Positions 1 through 5,090 of a stretch of 11,421 nucleotides of DNA are shown piece by piece. A model generated the notes under the pieces. The model was not told the DNA's origin. It searched no databases and saw nothing but the letters and a program-made list of their open reading frames with translations. The stretch is from Paraprevotella sp. (GTDB lineage: Bacteria > Bacteroidota > Bacteroidia > Bacteroidales > Bacteroidaceae): NCBI GenBank assembly GCA_017425765.1, contig JAFOXE010000072.1, forward strand, positions 1 to 11,421, read 5' to 3'. Position numbers and translations under genes: made by a program. Position 1 is the stretch's first letter, and each line of letters starts with the position of its first letter.

Positions 1-990
1 AAGGGTTCATTAGGGCGTTTAGAGGAACTTGCCCTGCAAATCGGTATGATTCAGCAGAGCCTTACACCCCACTTGCATTGCCCACATCACATTCTCTTTG
101 GTGCCGATCACGGCATAGAACACGAGGGCGTAAGCATTTCACCACGTGAGGTTACTTATCAACAAATGGTGAACTTCACACAAGGCGGAGGAGGTGTAAA
201 TATGTTCTGCCGACAACATGGTGTAGAGCTTGTTTTGGTGGATGTGGGAGTGGACTACGAACTTGCGTCCTATCCTCAAATACACAGTCATAAAATTGCC
301 TACGGCACGAACAATTTCTTGCACGAAGCAGCAATGAGTGAGGCCCAAATGAACAGCGCCCTAGAAGTGGGAGCACGCACGGTTTCTGAGTGCCACAACG
401 CAGGCTGCAACATCATCAGCATCGGCGAGATGGGTATTGGTAACACCTCACCTTCGGCTGTTTGGATGCACTTGCTCACACAAATTCCCCTTGAACAGTG
501 TGTTGGAGCAGGAGCAGGTTTGAACCAACAAGGTGTTCACCACAAACTAAACATATTGAGCAAGGCTGTAGAAAATTTTCATCGTACACATCCTACTTTC
601 TCCCCCGATTCTCCTTCAAAAGAAGAAGTGGTTGAAATCATGAGATGGTTTGGTGGATTCGAAATGGTGGCCGCCATTGGAGCCATGCTACGGGCAGCCG
701 AACTGCGTATGACCGTACTGGTAGATGGTTTCATTATGACCGCGTGTATGCTGATAGCCTCACGTCTTCATCCGGAGGTAATGCAATATGCCGTCTTCTG
801 CCACGAAGGTGACGAGGCCGGTCATCGCCTCATGTTACAAAACATGGGGGTACGTGGTTTACTACAACTAAGTATGCGTCTTGGCGAAGGAACGGGCGCT
901 TTGTGTGCCTATCCCCTACTTCAATCGGCCGTGAATATGCTGAACGAGATGAATAATTTTGACCGTGCCCATATCACTAAATACTTCTAA
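1..990 (+). CDS. cobT: Nicotinate-nucleotide-dimethylbenzimidazole phosphoribosyltransferase CobT (5' partial)
   Basis: CobT transfers phosphoribose from nicotinate mononucleotide to the lower-ligand base (classically dimethylbenzimidazole), giving alpha-ribazole 5'-phosphate for the cobalamin nucleotide loop. It acts in the cytoplasm. The reading frame is open from base 1 and begins KGSLGRLEELALQIG, which matches the family's N-terminal substrate-site region. The ATG at 46 is therefore internal and the gene starts upstream of the window; 329 residues are visible and I infer about 20 are missing. Family motifs seen include LVLVDVGVDYEL, a GTNNFL segment, GEMGIGNTSPSAVW and, near the C-terminus, MRLGEGTGAL. 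The Glu codon at 886-888 in this last motif aligns with the catalytic base known from Salmonella CobT. The next gene, cobS, starts 13 nt after the stop, so the two are probably co-transcribed. Identification is by motif reading, not by search. Confidence 0.96.
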   Translation, partial: KGSLGRLEELALQIGMIQQSLTPHLHCPHHILFGADHGIEHEGVSISPREVTYQQMVNFTQGGGGVNMFCRQHGVELVLVDVGVDYELASYPQIHSHKIAYGTNNFLHEAAMSEAQMNSALEVGARTVSECHNAGCNIISIGEMGIGNTSPSAVWMHLLTQIPLEQCVGAGAGLNQQGVHHKLNILSKAVENFHRTHPTFSPDSPSKEEVVEIMRWFGGFEMVAAIGAMLRAAELRMTVLVDGFIMTACMLIASRLHPEVMQYAVFCHEGDEAGHRLMLQNMGVRGLLQLSMRLGEGTGALCAYPLLQSAVNMLNEMNNFDRAHITKYF

Positions 991-1003
991 ACGAAACTTC
1001 CCA

Positions 1004-1771
1004 ATGTACGACAGACTCTTTGCATCCCTAATGTTCTTCACACGCTTGCCGTGGGGACGCATCAAACAAGTGAACTCCGAATGTTTCAAACATGTAGTGG
1101 ACTTTTGGCCCATCACAGGGTGGATCACGGGTGGCACGATGGCCTTGGTGTTTTGGATTTGTGCCTCTCACCTACCAATATATGTTGCTGCCATTTTAGC
1201 TGTATCGACACGTATCTTGTTAACGGGTGCTCTGCACGAAGATGGTTGGGCCGATTTCTGCGACGCCTTTGGAAGTAGGAATTCACGTGAGCGAACGCTC
1301 GCCATAATGAAAGATTCACACATAGGTACTTACGGTGTACTCGGCCTTGTTCTTCACACCGCTTTGCTCGTGGCGTTGCTTTGTGCTCTTCCTTTGATGC
1401 ACACTCCCATTCTCATCTTAATAGCTGACATTTATGCAAAGGTAAATGCTTCGTGGCTCGTGTGCCAACTTCCTTATGCACGGTCTGAACAGGAGGCAAA
1501 GGCTCGTATTGTATATACAAGGCCACGAGGTAAGCAATTATTCTGCCATGCGGTGCGATGCATATTTGCGCTCTTGCCCATCCTTGTGTGGTGCGGACAC
1601 GAACACATTCCACTCCCCATGTGGGTACTACTCACTCCTCCGCTTGTTGAGTGGTGGATGGTTCGTCTAATGCGTCATCGCATCGGCGGTTATACGGGCG
1701 ATTGTTGTGGAGCCACGTTCCTTTTGTGTGAGCTCGTTTTCTATATTACTTATTCATATTGTATCCACTAA
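1004..1771 (+). CDS. cobS: Adenosylcobinamide-GDP ribazoletransferase (cobalamin synthase) CobS
   Basis: CobS is the integral membrane enzyme that joins GDP-cobinamide to alpha-ribazole or its phosphate, the last assembly step of the nucleotide loop. The 255-residue product is normal length. It begins MYDRLFASLMFFTRLPWGR, as family members do. It carries the acidic motif GALHEDGWADFCDAFG at residues 75-90, IMKDSHIGTYGVL at 101-113, a WLVCQLPYAR segment at 151-160 and GGYTGDCCGA at 228-237. Several hydrophobic segments lie between these. I chose the ATG at 1004 because it gives the expected N-terminus. An upstream TTG at 959 would lie inside cobT and add 15 residues the family lacks. The gene sits between cobT (13-nt gap) and cobC (18-nt gap). 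Recognition of the family is firm; substrate choice cannot be read from the sequence. Confidence 0.95.
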   Translation: MYDRLFASLMFFTRLPWGRIKQVNSECFKHVVDFWPITGWITGGTMALVFWICASHLPIYVAAILAVSTRILLTGALHEDGWADFCDAFGSRNSRERTLAIMKDSHIGTYGVLGLVLHTALLVALLCALPLMHTPILILIADIYAKVNASWLVCQLPYARSEQEAKARIVYTRPRGKQLFCHAVRCIFALLPILVWCGHEHIPLPMWVLLTPPLVEWWMVRLMRHRIGGYTGDCCGATFLLCELVFYITYSYCIH

Positions 1772-1789
1772 TTCTCATATTCCCACCCT

Positions 1790-2317
1790 ATGGAAGTATA
1801 TCTCATTCGTCATACGTCCGTGGCCGTTCCACCGGGCACATGCTATGGTTTCAGCGATGTGCCACTGAACAGCACCTTTGAACAAGAAGCAGAAAACACC
1901 CGAAAGACGCTTGAAGGACTTCATTTCGACCACGTATTTACAAGTCCGCTATCAAGGGCTACTCGTTTAGCCACTTACTGCGGATTTCCCGAGGCCGAAC
2001 ACGACAATCGAATTAAGGAGATGAACATGGGCGAATGGGAACTACAACGATTTGAACAAATAACCGATCCGGAATTGCAAGAGTGGTATGACAACTATCT
2101 ATACACACCGACCAAAGGTGGTGAAGCCTTCATCGACCTTTATCGCCGTGTAGGAGATTTCCTTACAGAATTGCGCACAAAACCTTACAATAAGGTGGCC
2201 GTGTTTGCACACGGAGGCGTACTGATTTGCGCACAGGTGTTTGCGGGTATCATTCCCATAGAATCCGGATTCGACCATCTTACGCCTTATGGCGGAGTGG
2301 TACGCATTGAAATCTAA
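1790..2317 (+). CDS. cobC: Alpha-ribazole phosphatase-like histidine phosphatase CobC
   Basis: This is a 175-residue histidine phosphatase (phosphoglycerate mutase fold). It begins MEVYLIRHTSV, with the phospho-accepting His at residue 8 in an RHT motif. The second active-site His is at residue 141 in VFAHGGVL. The KEMNMGEWE segment holds the usual acidic residue, and FTSPLSRATRLA is the typical helix after the first substrate loop. In the cobalamin pathway such an enzyme dephosphorylates alpha-ribazole 5'-phosphate or adenosylcobalamin 5'-phosphate. The family is broad and sequence alone would only give 'histidine phosphatase'; the assignment to CobC rests on its place directly after cobT and cobS. 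The C-terminus is compact, with no extra domain. The next gene follows after 10 nt, suggesting one operon. Confidence 0.88.
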   Translation: MEVYLIRHTSVAVPPGTCYGFSDVPLNSTFEQEAENTRKTLEGLHFDHVFTSPLSRATRLATYCGFPEAEHDNRIKEMNMGEWELQRFEQITDPELQEWYDNYLYTPTKGGEAFIDLYRRVGDFLTELRTKPYNKVAVFAHGGVLICAQVFAGIIPIESGFDHLTPYGGVVRIEI

Positions 2318-2327
2318 AATTTCTTAT

Positions 2328-3011
2328 ATGTTAGGAACTATTGTAAATACATTTACTATTATCGTTGGCAGCCTCATCGGCAGCATGGCCAAACAAGGAA
2401 TAAAGAAAGAGTATCGCACGGTGCTTTTCACCACAATGGGATTAGCAGCTCTTGTTCTTGGTTTCAACGCCGTGGCACAATATCTACCTAAAAGTGAATA
2501 CCCGGTACTCTTTATTGTCAGTTTAGCCATAGGAGGATTATTGGGCACCATACTTGATATTGACGGACGATTCAATTGCATGGTGTCACATTATTCCAAA
2601 TCAAATTTGGCACAAGGCTTATCCACTGGCATCCTACTGTATTGCATTGGGTCGTTGTCCATTATAGGCCCCGTACTGAGTGCACTTTACGACGACAATA
2701 CCTATTTATACACCAACGCTACTTTAGACCTTGTAACCTCTGCTGTTTTATCCACCACCTACGGTTTTGGTATGATTCTGGCTGCACCTGTATTGTTCTG
2801 CTGGCAAGGTCTTATCTACCTACTTACCTACTCTTTGGGGCCCATTATACCAGATTCTCTCGTTACTGAAATCTCCGTGGTGGGTGGCGTGTTGATTGCA
2901 AGTTCTGGCTTGGGTATCCTACAAATAAAGGATTGCAAAACGATGAACTTGTTACCCTCGCTCCTTGTTCCGGTATGTTTCTTCCTCATCAAACATTTGT
3001 TGGAATTTTAA
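2328..3011 (+). CDS. DUF554 (YqgA-type) integral membrane protein
   Basis: The product has 227 residues and several hydrophobic segments. It opens with MLGTIVNTFTIIVGSLIGSM, the hallmark N-terminus of the DUF554 family (Escherichia coli YqgA; YdfK of Bacillus). A family-like segment LFTTMGLAALVLGFNAVAQY follows, then SIGSL/GPVLSALYDD, and a glycine-rich VTEISVVGGVLIASSGLGIL near the C-terminus. The function of DUF554 is not established; transport is a common guess and I do not assign one. The ATG at 2328 was chosen because it starts exactly at the conserved N-terminus. An ATG at 2289 would lie inside cobC and add 13 unrelated residues. The gap from cobC is only 10 nt, so it is probably the last gene of the cobalamin operon. 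Whether it has any role in B12 metabolism is unknown. Confidence 0.88.
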   Translation: MLGTIVNTFTIIVGSLIGSMAKQGIKKEYRTVLFTTMGLAALVLGFNAVAQYLPKSEYPVLFIVSLAIGGLLGTILDIDGRFNCMVSHYSKSNLAQGLSTGILLYCIGSLSIIGPVLSALYDDNTYLYTNATLDLVTSAVLSTTYGFGMILAAPVLFCWQGLIYLLTYSLGPIIPDSLVTEISVVGGVLIASSGLGILQIKDCKTMNLLPSLLVPVCFFLIKHLLEF

Positions 3012-3064
3012 GAATTGTCGCGAATGAAACCTTAACACCCTTTACACTTCTTTCACGTCAATTA

Positions 3065-3096
3065 TTTGCGACAAGAAAATAGAAACCATACCTTAG
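3065..3096 (+). promoter_or_regulatory. Putative Bacteroidota-type promoter of the SIMPL gene
   Basis: A TTTG at 3065-3068 is followed after 20 nt by TACCTTAG at 3089-3096. This fits the Bacteroidota vegetative promoter (TTTG, 19-21 nt, TAnnTTTG) with one mismatch in the -7 box. Transcription would start near 3103, leaving a leader of about 24 nt before the ATG at 3127. The 115-nt gap after the DUF554 gene is large for this region and supports an independent promoter. Confidence 0.5.
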
Positions 3097-3126
3097 CCGC
3101 CGTATCATTAAAATACTTTCAACATT

Positions 3127-3828
3127 ATGAAACGATGGATTCTTGAAGCCGTTATTTTGAGCCTTGGATTGTGGCTGGGCGGCGTGAGTATAAAAAACGG
3201 AATATACGAATTTGTAGAGGGCAACCGAACCGTAACGGTAAAAGGATTGGCCGAACAAGAAATTGCCGCCAACAAGGTGACGTGGCCGTTAATGTATAAA
3301 CAAGTAGGCAACGACTTGCCTACATTGTACGACAAGATTAACACCACCAATCAAACCATAGTCGAGTTCCTGAAGAAAAAAGGTGTGCAGGAAAGTGAGA
3401 TCACGATAAACGCACCCGAAATAATCGATCTGCAGGCCGAACGCTATCGCAGCACTCAAATCACACATCGTTACAACGTTACAGCAGTGATTACCGTTAC
3501 CTCGAATCAAGTAGATCTGATTCGCAAACTCATTAACGAGCAAGGCGAACTATTGAAACAAGGCATTGCCATCACCAGCGACGAATACCGCTACAACGTG
3601 CAATACGAATTTACGGCACTTAACGACATTAAACCCATGATGATTGAAGAGGCCACACGAAATGCACGTGCTGCAGCCGAACAGTTTGCCGAAGATTCTG
3701 ATAGTGATTTGGGCAAGATTAAGAGCGCTACACAAGGACAATTTACCATAAGTGACCGTGATGCAAACACACCCTACATCAAACGAGTTCGTGTAGTAAC
3801 TACAGTCACTTACTCCTTAGAAGATTAA
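3127..3828 (+). CDS. SIMPL domain-containing (DUF541) membrane-anchored protein
   Basis: The product has 233 residues. It starts with a short basic end and a single hydrophobic segment at about residues 4-22, which would be a signal anchor or an uncleaved signal. It continues as a soluble domain outside the cytoplasmic membrane. The features of the SIMPL/DUF541 family are visible: RTVTVKGLAEQEIAANKVTWPL at the start of the domain, a KGVQESEITINAPEI segment, HRYNVTAVITVTSNQVD, and a second half with EATRNARAAAEQFAEDS and a terminal KRVRVVTTVTYSL strand. The molecular function of this family in Bacteroidota is not settled; members elsewhere are periplasmic or envelope-associated. There is no visible link to the flanking B12 genes. 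It has its own likely promoter and converges with the downstream phosphatase gene. Family call is good; role unknown. Confidence 0.88.
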   Translation: MKRWILEAVILSLGLWLGGVSIKNGIYEFVEGNRTVTVKGLAEQEIAANKVTWPLMYKQVGNDLPTLYDKINTTNQTIVEFLKKKGVQESEITINAPEIIDLQAERYRSTQITHRYNVTAVITVTSNQVDLIRKLINEQGELLKQGIAITSDEYRYNVQYEFTALNDIKPMMIEEATRNARAAAEQFAEDSDSDLGKIKSATQGQFTISDRDANTPYIKRVRVVTTVTYSLED

Positions 3829-3836
3829 AAACATGG

Positions 3837-3862
3837 TGGTTCGCTTCTTTTAGAACGAACCA
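3837..3862. terminator. Hairpin between convergent SIMPL and phosphatase genes
   Basis: TGGTTCG (3837-3843) pairs with CGAACCA (3856-3862), and inside it TTCT (3845-3848) pairs with AGAA (3852-3855) around a TTT loop. That makes an 11-bp stem with one bulged C. Read on the - strand, the stem is followed after a few bases by a run of five T (the AAAAA at about 3827-3831), so it fits an intrinsic terminator for the phosphatase gene. On the + strand the tail is only AT-rich, so termination of the SIMPL transcript is less certain. The stem overlaps the phosphatase stop codon (3850-3852). Confidence 0.6.
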
Positions 3863-4512
3863 TTGCAAATATATTTAACCACATCCTCGGGGTGACTTGC
3901 CAAGCAAGTTGCCCCGTGTTGCTTCAAGAAATCGCTATCACGAAATCCCCAAAGCACGGCAATACAGGGCAAACCGGAATTCACGGCCGTGTTCAAGTCT
4001 ACATCCGAGTCGCCCACATACACTGCTTCATCGGCGGTAGAACCCAATTCGTTCAAAGCAATATGCACCATATCCGCTGCCGGCTTGCGCGTCACTCCGG
4101 CACGTTCACCAACTGCCACCTGCACGGTGTCGTGAAAATACAAATCGTACAACTCGTCTACACCGGCCTGCAATTTATTCGACACAATCCCAATCTTGTA
4201 CCCCTTCGTCTTCAAGCATCTCAACATTTCGTCTACACCATCATATAAGCAGGTTTTCTGCCTACAGTGGGTTACGTAATGCTCCTTAAAGCAACAAAAT
4301 ATTTGCTCAAATTCAGGATGATTTGTCCCTTCGGGTACGGCGCGTTCCATCAGCAAACGCACACCGTTTCCTACAAAACTACGCACTTCGTTCAAGGTGC
4401 GTTCGGGAAGGGATGCTTTTCGCAAAGCATAATTCACGCTGTCGGCCAAATCTTCCAACGTATTCAACAAAGTTCCGTCAAGGTCAAATATTACGGTCGT
4501 AATCTGTTTCAT
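3850..4512 (-). CDS. gph: HAD-family phosphatase, phosphoglycolate phosphatase (Gph)-like
   Basis: This 220-residue HAD hydrolase has a complete set of catalytic motifs. Motif I is FDLDGT, with Asp10 as nucleophile and Asp12 as acid/base. Motif II is the Ser111 in IVSNK, motif III is Lys143 in TRKPAAD, and motif IV is VGDSDVD with acidic residues at 168-172. The LLNTLEDLADSVNYAL cap start and the SFVGNGVRLLMERA segment are typical of the Gph/PGP subgroup. Gph removes 2-phosphoglycolate produced by oxidative DNA damage repair, but HAD substrates are hard to predict, so 'Gph-like' is the safe call. The ATG at 4510-4512 puts motif I at the usual distance from the start. The gene is transcribed leftwards, converging with the SIMPL gene and divergent from the B12 uptake operon. 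Nothing in the context ties it to B12. Confidence 0.9.
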   Translation of the reverse strand: MKQITTVIFDLDGTLLNTLEDLADSVNYALRKASLPERTLNEVRSFVGNGVRLLMERAVPEGTNHPEFEQIFCCFKEHYVTHCRQKTCLYDGVDEMLRCLKTKGYKIGIVSNKLQAGVDELYDLYFHDTVQVAVGERAGVTRKPAADMVHIALNELGSTADEAVYVGDSDVDLNTAVNSGLPCIAVLWGFRDSDFLKQHGATCLASHPEDVVKYICNGSF

Positions 4513-4533
4513 CTTCGTTCATCAATTTCGACA

Positions 4534-4541
4534 CAAAAGTA
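4534..4541 (-). promoter_or_regulatory. Putative -7 box of the HAD phosphatase gene
   Basis: Read on the - strand these bases are TACTTTTG, an exact match to the Bacteroidota -7 consensus TAnnTTTG, 21 nt before the ATG at 4512. I do not see a convincing TTTG at 19-21 nt upstream, so only the -7 half is supported. Confidence 0.5.
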
Positions 4542-4590
4542 CAAAAAAAGCAGCACATCTCCACGTCCTCGTAAGCAAGTTACATCCACT

Positions 4591-4598
4591 TTATCATC
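4591..4598 (+). repeat. Left copy of 8-bp direct repeat (putative target-site duplication)
   Basis: TTATCATC here is repeated exactly at 4701-4708, directly abutting both ends of the inverted-repeat element at 4599-4700. The match is exactly 8 bp and stops on both sides. That is the pattern expected of a duplicated insertion target. Confidence 0.75.
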
Positions 4599-4700
4599 CC
4601 CCTCAAAACACATGCTCATCTGCATACTCACTACACCGTGGTGTATGAAGCCTTTACATGCTCATGTGATACCCTTCTACATGAGCATGTGTTTTTGGGG
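4599..4700. mobile_element. MITE-like 102-bp palindromic element, no coding capacity
   Basis: The element begins CCCC (4599-4602) and ends GGGG (4697-4700). Its terminal arms are inverted repeats: AAAACACATGCTCAT at 4605-4619 is the exact reverse complement of 4681-4695, with the outer bases matching apart from a one-base difference and an indel. The two ends are bracketed by the direct repeat TTATCATC. Inside are a second copy of the arm core, ACATGCTCATGT (4656-4667), and a small palindrome TACACCgtGGTGTA (4632-4645). There is no ORF, so mobilisation would need a transposase from elsewhere. An 8-bp duplication occurs in several IS families, and I cannot assign a parent. It lies about 50 bp beyond the phosphatase -7 box and about 95 bp before the B12 operon promoter, so neither core promoter is interrupted. 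Confidence 0.68.
4656..4696 (+). terminator. Intrinsic terminator-like hairpin in the right half of the MITE-like element
   Basis: ACATGCTCATGT (4656-4667) and ACATGAGCATGT (4679-4690) form a perfect 12-bp stem with an 11-nt loop, followed by G and five T (4692-4696). This is a good rho-independent terminator shape for + strand transcripts. No + strand gene ends nearby, so it may simply insulate the B12 operon, or be only a by-product of the element's palindromic structure. Its right arm can instead pair with 4605-4619. Confidence 0.45.
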
Positions 4701-4708
4701 TTATCATC
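4701..4708 (+). repeat. Right copy of 8-bp direct repeat (putative target-site duplication)
   Basis: This is the exact second copy of TTATCATC, immediately after the GGGG end of the element. Removing one copy plus the element would restore a continuous sequence CACTTTATCATCATCTC. Confidence 0.75.
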
Positions 4709-4795
4709 ATCTCTCTTTCCACCTATTTATAATATAGATACGAAAATATGAGCAATATCCTTTCAGAAGTTCTTCGTAAAAAATAAACGTAATTA

Positions 4796-4826
4796 TTTGC
4801 TCGTTGCATATAAATGTATACCTTTG
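4796..4826 (+). promoter_or_regulatory. Bacteroidota-type promoter of the B12 uptake operon
   Basis: TTTG at 4796-4799, a 19-nt spacer, and TACCTTTG at 4819-4826 match the Bacteroidota vegetative promoter exactly in both boxes. Transcription would start around 4833, just before the first helices of the riboswitch. The fit in both sequence and position makes this the best-supported promoter in the window. Confidence 0.78.
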
Positions 4827-4837
4827 CAAGCAAAGAC

Positions 4838-5028
4838 GGTTCGCACTACACTCACTCTCTGCGAGTTGGGTGGCGATGAAATGGGAATCGGGTGCAAATC
4901 CCGAGCAGTCCCGCTGCTGTAAGTTCCGTTCTTGTGAGGGGAAACCACGCCACTGGATGCAACGTAAGTTGCTACGTCCGGGAAGGCCATCCACCTTGGG
5001 AACAAGCCAGAAGACCTGCCGATCTTAA
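4838..5028 (+). ncRNA. Cobalamin (AdoCbl-type) riboswitch aptamer
   Basis: The leader RNA shows the conserved cobalamin aptamer in order. GGTGGC (4869-4874) is the 5' strand of the closing helix. Then come GATGAAATGGGAATC, a CGGG-TGCAAATC-CCG stem-loop, and AGCAGTCCCGCTGCTGTAAG with its AGCAG/CTGCT pair. GGGGAAACCACG, CCACTGG and a GCAAC-GTAA-GTTGC hairpin follow, then CCGGGAAGG. Finally there is the B12 box AAGCCAGAAGACCTGCCG (5004-5021), whose GCC and ACC can pair back to GGTGGC. The outer limits are estimated. It lies directly upstream of a BtuB-type receptor gene, so cobalamin binding should shut off uptake when the vitamin is plentiful. Recognition is by consensus; no folding was run. 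Confidence 0.96.
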
Positions 5029-5090
5029 TCCTACTCTGCACCTCGAGGAAAGGTTAGGGAGTGGTAATTAAAAGCGAGTTAAACCTACAA
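5029..5090 (+). promoter_or_regulatory. Riboswitch expression platform and btuB leader
   Basis: Between the B12 box and the btuB ATG I see no hairpin followed by a U run, so transcription termination is not evident. Two pairings compete. AGGT at 5051-5054 can pair with ACCT at 5040-5043, or AGGTT at 5051-5055 with AACCT at 5082-5086 right before the ATG. This is compatible with control of translation start, but the helices are short and the idea is an inference. Confidence 0.3.

Noticed and set aside
959..1003. TTG-initiated extension of cobS
   Set aside because: It overlaps the end of cobT and adds 15 residues absent from CobS proteins; the ATG at 1004 gives the normal N-terminus.
2289..2327. 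Upstream ATG for the DUF554 gene
   Set aside because: It lies inside cobC and adds residues unlike the family; the conserved N-terminus begins at the ATG at 2328.
3015..3074. Inverted repeat TTGTCGC / GCGACAA after the DUF554 gene
   Set aside because: Only 7 bp with a 46-nt spacer and no T run; it could not be distinguished from chance and overlaps the next promoter.
4267..4737. 156-codon + strand frame across the phosphatase gene and the MITE-like element
   Set aside because: It is antisense to a well-supported HAD gene, has no recognisable domain, and runs through non-coding palindromes.
5061..5090. GTG-initiated extension of btuB
   Set aside because: It would place ten extra residues including charges ahead of a clean signal peptide; the ATG at 5091 fits better.
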